From Bryobacteraceae bacterium (GTDB taxonomy: Bacteria > Acidobacteriota > Terriglobia > Bryobacterales > Bryobacteraceae), in NCBI GenBank assembly GCA_030044325.1, contig JASHWA010000214.1, forward strand, positions 1-8,109: 8,109 bases of DNA, read 5' to 3'. The notes under the pieces were generated by a model. That model ran no database searches and had not been told where the DNA came from. It saw only the letters and a list, made by a program, of their open reading frames with translations. Both the position numbers and the translations under genes were made by a program. How positions within the stretch are numbered: position 1 is the stretch's first letter; every line of letters starts with the position of its first letter. This document shows positions 5,983 through 8,109 of this stretch, in pieces.

Positions 5983-6693
5983 GTGACTGACGATCCCTGG
6001 ACTTCTCTTCGCGAGTTCACTTTCGCGCGCATCGCGCTCGGCCGCGCCGGCCACAGCCTTCCCACGCGCGAGCTGCTCGCGTTCCAGTTAGCCCATGCCC
6101 GCGCCCGCGATGCGGTTCACCAATCGCTCGATCCAGCTTCGTTTCCTGATGCGATCCTTCTGCACAGCGCCGCGCGCGATCGCGCCGAGTATCTTCGCCG
6201 GCCCGATCTCGGCCGCCGCCTGAGCCCGGATTCCGCCGCGCGGGTCGAACGCGGCGAGTGGGACGCCGTGATCGTGATCGCCGACGGACTCTCCGCAACC
6301 GCGGTTCATCGCCACGCCGCCATCGTCGCGCAGGAGCTGATCGTACAGCTCAAAGATTGGCGCATCGCCCCGCTGTACGTCGTCGAACAGGCTCGCGTAG
6401 CCATCGCCGACGAAATCGGCGAGCGCATCGGAGCTAAGCTTGCGGTGATTCTTATCGGGGAACGCCCGGGTTTGAGTTCTCCCGACAGTCTCGGCGCTTA
6501 TCTCACCTGGTCGCCGCGGGTTGGCCGGACCGACGCCGAGCGCAACTGCGTTTCGAACATTCGCGCCGAAGGACTCGACCCGAAACCGGCCGCCCGCCGC
6601 ATCGCCGCAATCATGCACGCCGCGCGGGCCCACCAGATCACGGGCGTCGGCCTTTCGACCAAAACTCAGCCAGTTCCTCTGCCGTCCCATTGA
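5983..6693 (+). CDS. eutC: ethanolamine ammonia-lyase small (light) subunit
   Basis: EutC with EutB forms the adenosylcobalamin-dependent lyase that converts ethanolamine to acetaldehyde and ammonia. The 236-residue product carries recognisable EutC blocks: GRAG (20-23), the helix LLAFQLAHARARDAVH (31-46), DLGRRL (75-80), VIADGLSA (98-105), LIGERPGLSSPDSLGAYLTW (157-176) and SNIRAEGL (191-198). It lacks the roughly 60-residue N-terminal extension of the enteric protein, part of which targets the Eut microcompartment, so it probably acts free in the cytosol. The start is GTG at 5983; a TGA immediately precedes it in frame, and no clear ribosome site is visible. An ATG at 5979 in another frame stops after three codons. 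The usual partner eutB is not upstream (a serine hydrolase is) and no other eut gene lies in the window. After the conserved GVGL (221-224) there is a 12-residue tail inside the convergent lysozyme gene. Confidence 0.93.
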   Translation: MTDDPWTSLREFTFARIALGRAGHSLPTRELLAFQLAHARARDAVHQSLDPASFPDAILLHSAARDRAEYLRRPDLGRRLSPDSAARVERGEWDAVIVIADGLSATAVHRHAAIVAQELIVQLKDWRIAPLYVVEQARVAIADEIGERIGAKLAVILIGERPGLSSPDSLGAYLTWSPRVGRTDAERNCVSNIRAEGLDPKPAARRIAAIMHAARAHQITGVGLSTKTQPVPLPSH

Positions 6694-7246
6694 ACCAACT
6701 CCGGTCGCACGCGCCGACTCCGGCAACCTGGGCCGAATCGGTGTACTGCCACAAAGTCCAGGCACCCCATCCCGGCGGAAGCGAGGCCGCGGGAGCATAT
6801 TCGGCCAGCCACAGCCAACAGTTCGAAAGTACCGCATCGCGCGTTCCGTCGAGAGACTGTTTGAGGTACGCGCCGCCGTAAATCCCCGGCCATCTTCCCG
6901 TAAGTGTATGAATACAAGCGACAAATGCGCGCGCCTGGGCGAGCGTCATGCTTGCGCCCGTTGGGTTCGTTTCGTAATCGAGCGCGATCAAGGAGGCTTG
7001 ATTCCCGACGCGCTCCAGAAAAAATCGAGCCTGCGCCTCCGGGTCGTCGACCGTGCCGAAGTGATAAGCGCCCCAAAGCAGGCCCGCCGCGGCGGCCGAC
7101 TGCTGTCGCGCCGCGTACATCGGATCGGCAAAGGAAACCCCTTCCGTCGCCTTATGGATCACGCCGAGGATTCCGGCCGATTTCAAACGCGCGAAATCCA
7201 CGCTCGAATTGTAGTGCGACAGATCGATCACTCCATCCACAGACAT
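6638..7246 (-). CDS. glycoside hydrolase family 25 lysozyme-like protein
   Basis: This 202-residue single-domain GH25 protein belongs to a family of N-acetylmuramidases that cut the MurNAc-GlcNAc bond of peptidoglycan, common as phage endolysins and bacterial autolysins. The family pattern is complete: GVIDLSHYN near the N-terminus with Asp8, IHKATEG (30-36), GAYHFG (59-64), the catalytic strand ALDYE (88-92) with Asp90 and Glu92, WLAEY (146-150), LWQYTD (165-170) and the terminal D181xxxFNGT. No signal peptide, membrane helix or wall-binding domain is present, so export would need a holin-like or other route. No phage genes are adjacent. The ATG at 7246-7244 opens directly into the first domain motif; a GAGG (7260-7257) about ten bases upstream is a weak ribosome site. 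Its last 56 bp overlap the 3' end of eutC in the opposite orientation. Function on peptidoglycan is inferred from the intact active site. Confidence 0.9.
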   Translation of the reverse strand: MSVDGVIDLSHYNSSVDFARLKSAGILGVIHKATEGVSFADPMYAARQQSAAAAGLLWGAYHFGTVDDPEAQARFFLERVGNQASLIALDYETNPTGASMTLAQARAFVACIHTLTGRWPGIYGGAYLKQSLDGTRDAVLSNCWLWLAEYAPAASLPPGWGAWTLWQYTDSAQVAGVGACDRSWFNGTAEELAEFWSKGRRP

Positions 7247-7277
7247 TCACACCCGACCTCGAACCGTGACCAAAGGC

Positions 7278-7283
7278 GTTATA
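7278..7283 (-). promoter_or_regulatory. possible -10 box for the GH25 gene
   Basis: On the minus strand, TATAAC matches the -10 consensus at five of six bases and lies 31 bases before the ATG, giving a predicted leader of about 25 nt. I find no convincing -35 at 16-18 bp. The same 193-bp intergenic region also serves purQ in the other direction. Confidence 0.35.
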
Positions 7284-7398
7284 GACTTGACGCAACCGTC
7301 GAGCAGGTGGGGACCTCGGCCTCCATCGCGTTGATCGCAGCAAGTATATCGGCGCCGCCGACTCTATTAACCACCCCAACCGCCGCGCGCGATTTCGA

Positions 7399-7427
7399 TC
7401 GAAACGCGAAGCCGTTGATGCTACACT
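7399..7427 (+). promoter_or_regulatory. possible sigma70-like promoter for purQ
   Basis: TCGAAA (7399-7404) and TACACT (7422-7427) each match the -35/-10 consensus at four of six positions, with exactly 17 bp between them. Transcription would start near 7434, only about six bases before the ATG at 7440. No Shine-Dalgarno is visible between 7428 and 7439, so this would be a near-leaderless message. A better -35-like TTGACG stands at 7287-7292 but has no matching -10. Confidence 0.3.
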
Positions 7428-7439
7428 GAAATTACTCCC

Positions 7440-8109
7440 ATGCGTTTCGGTGTCGTCGTGTTTCCAGGAAGCAATTGCGACCACGATGCCTGGTACGCGC
7501 TCACGCACAATCTCGGCCAGCAGGCGGAATTCATCTGGCACGATTCGCCCGCGCTCGGCCCCGTCGATGCGGTGATTCTTCCCGGCGGATTCGCTTACGG
7601 CGACTATCTTCGCTGCGGCGCGATCGCCAAATTTTCGCCGGTGATGGCCGCTGTCCGAAAATTCGCCGATGAGGGCGGGCTGGTGCTCGGCATCTGCAAC
7701 GGATTCCAGATTCTGGTCGAAAGCGGGCTGCTTCCGGGCGCGCTGCTGCGCAATCGCGAGTTGAAATTCGTGTGCCGGCCGGTAACGTTGCGCGTGGAAA
7801 ACAACAACACCCCGTTCACTTCGAGCGCGACGCCGGGCCAACTGCTCAAAATCCCGGTTGCCCATGGGGAAGGCTGCTATTACGCCGATCCGCGGACGCT
7901 CGAATCGCTCGAAAAGGACGGCCGCGTGGTGCTGCGCTACGTCGACAATCCCAACGGTTCGCTTAACGACATCGCCGGAATCTCGAACGCGCGCGGCAAC
8001 GTGATGGGCATGATGCCGCATCCCGAGCGCGCGGCCGACGAGCTGATGGGATCGACCGACGGCCGCGTGATTTTGGAAAGCATGGTCCACTCGCTGGTCG
8101 CGGCCGAAT
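7440..8109 (+). CDS. purQ: phosphoribosylformylglycinamidine synthase subunit PurQ (3' end cut by window edge)
   Basis: PurQ is the class I glutamine amidotransferase subunit of the FGAM synthase complex (PurS-PurQ-PurL). It supplies ammonia from glutamine for step four of purine synthesis in the cytosol. From ATG 7440 the frame is open for 223 codons to the edge. The N-terminal VVVFPGSNCDHDA (5-17) is typical of PurQ. The oxyanion strand PGGFAYGDYLRCGA lies at 48-61, the nucleophile elbow GICNGFQ (84-90) holds Cys86, and MPHPER (192-197) holds His194 and Glu196, completing the triad. Family members run to about 225-235 residues, so only a few C-terminal residues are missing. The separate-subunit form implies a small PurL and a PurS elsewhere; no purS fits in the 193 bp upstream. 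The ATG opens straight into the first family motif and has no visible ribosome site. The gene is divergent from the lysozyme gene and unrelated to it in function. Confidence 0.96.
   Translation, partial: MRFGVVVFPGSNCDHDAWYALTHNLGQQAEFIWHDSPALGPVDAVILPGGFAYGDYLRCGAIAKFSPVMAAVRKFADEGGLVLGICNGFQILVESGLLPGALLRNRELKFVCRPVTLRVENNNTPFTSSATPGQLLKIPVAHGEGCYYADPRTLESLEKDGRVVLRYVDNPNGSLNDIAGISNARGNVMGMMPHPERAADELMGSTDGRVILESMVHSLVAAE

Noticed and set aside
7152..8090. 312-codon minus-strand open frame over purQ and the intergenic region
   Set aside because: Shadow of purQ, whose full catalytic triad lies on the plus strand; the antisense translation looks low-complexity and basic.
1..8109. An undescribed defence, CRISPR, toxin-antitoxin or biosynthetic system
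   Set aside because: All eight substantial genes fall in known families. I see no repeat-spacer array, toxin-antitoxin pair, nuclease or helicase cluster, or transposase; the novelty is limited to arrangement and local features.

Overview
The window is GC-rich and gene-dense, from a bacterium with a Gram-negative type envelope. It carries a lipoprotein esterase next to a YbbAP-type ABC system, secreted and cytosolic enzymes, and a de novo purine gene. Several starts are GTG. The gene mix, the short GC-rich intergenic dyads and the protein style would fit a soil Acidobacteriota (Solibacter/Bryobacter-like). That assignment is an impression from memory; nothing here is a diagnostic marker.

Left half, minus strand: an OsmC-family protein (75-485) lies just beyond a two-gene ABC operon. 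In transcription order the operon is a LolD/YbbA-type ATPase (3150-3848) then a 10-TM FtsX/MacB-type permease (619-3153), joined by a 4-bp GTGA stop/start overlap. Divergent from it across only 22 bp is a TesA-type SGNH/GDSL arylesterase (3871-4557). This ybbP-ybbA / tesA arrangement is the one known from E. coli. Here the esterase has a lipobox and a proline-rich tether, so it is predicted to be membrane-anchored beside its likely ABC partner.

Middle, plus strand: a near-perfect 25-bp inverted repeat (4575-4645) precedes a secreted serine hydrolase of the beta-lactamase/family VIII esterase fold (4688-5956). After 26 bp follows eutC, the small subunit of ethanolamine ammonia-lyase (5983-6693), with no eutB beside it. 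eutC overlaps by 56 bp, tail to tail, a minus-strand GH25 lysozyme-type gene (6638-7246) that lacks a signal peptide.

Right end: after a 193-bp divergent intergenic region, purQ (7440 to the edge) runs out of the window a few codons before its expected end, with its Cys/His/Glu triad intact.

I see no tRNA, rRNA, CRISPR array, transposase or prophage module, and no convincing undescribed multi-gene system. The points most worth following up are the lipidated TesA with YbbAP, the orphan eutC and its 3' overlap with the lysozyme gene, and the inverted repeat. No stretch over 300 bases lacks a gene.
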